Of a DNA stretch of 6,388 bases, positions 6,347 to 6,388 are shown in pieces; the stretch's first letter is position 1; every line of letters starts with the position of its first letter. The notes under the pieces were generated by a model that was not told the DNA's origin, searched no databases, and was given only the letters and a program-made list of their open reading frames with translations. Position numbers and translations under genes: made by a program. Origin of the DNA: Gammaproteobacteria bacterium. Lineage in GTDB: Bacteria; Pseudomonadota; Gammaproteobacteria; Pseudomonadales; Halieaceae. The stretch is from positions 1-6,388 of the forward strand of contig JAOUDU010000163.1 in assembly GCA_029859085.1 (NCBI GenBank), read 5' to 3'.

Positions 6347-6388
6347 GAGGTGAACACGACCGTTTTATTGCCCCGCACGACCACACGG
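6347..6388 (-). other. Upstream region of the aminotransferase gene, cut by the window end
   Basis: These 42 bases contain an in-frame stop for the aminotransferase (6365-6367) and no recognisable ribosome binding site or promoter. Any promoter or divergent neighbour lies outside the window. Confidence 0.4.

Overview
The window is a GC-rich bacterial stretch with compact, overlapping genes, Shine-Dalgarno sites and GTAG-type REP palindromes. These traits, together with an outer-membrane-type lipoprotein, suggest a Gram-negative and most likely a gammaproteobacterium. That assignment is inference from style only; no taxonomic marker is present.

Layout. Positions 1-3001 hold a tightly packed plus-strand operon. 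It contains the C-terminal end of one FAD-dependent oxidoreductase of the PYROXD2/phytoene-dehydrogenase-like family, a complete second member of the same family, and a GcvT-like (aminomethyltransferase fold) folate enzyme. The first two genes overlap by 8 bases and the next pair is separated by 2 bases, so translation is probably coupled. A 220-base non-coding gap (3002-3221) follows, with a perfect 17-base palindrome near its start. Positions 3222-4850 encode a secreted lipoprotein with four Asp/Gly-rich calcium-type repeats, one thrombospondin type 3 repeat, a glycine-rich linker and a C-terminal CAP/SCP domain. The 95-base gap to the next gene carries three copies of a REP-like palindrome. 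Positions 4946-6346, on the minus strand and convergent with the lipoprotein gene, encode a class III PLP-dependent aminotransferase. The last 42 bases are upstream sequence of that gene.

How the genes may work together. Two flavin oxidoreductases, a one-carbon-transferring GcvT-fold protein and a class III aminotransferase fit a small catabolic module for an amine or N-methylated amino compound: oxidation, transfer of a one-carbon unit to tetrahydrofolate, and transamination. This is inferred from families and proximity, and the substrate is not readable from the sequence. The lipoprotein looks unrelated to that chemistry and sits between the operon and the aminotransferase gene, possibly as a later insertion.
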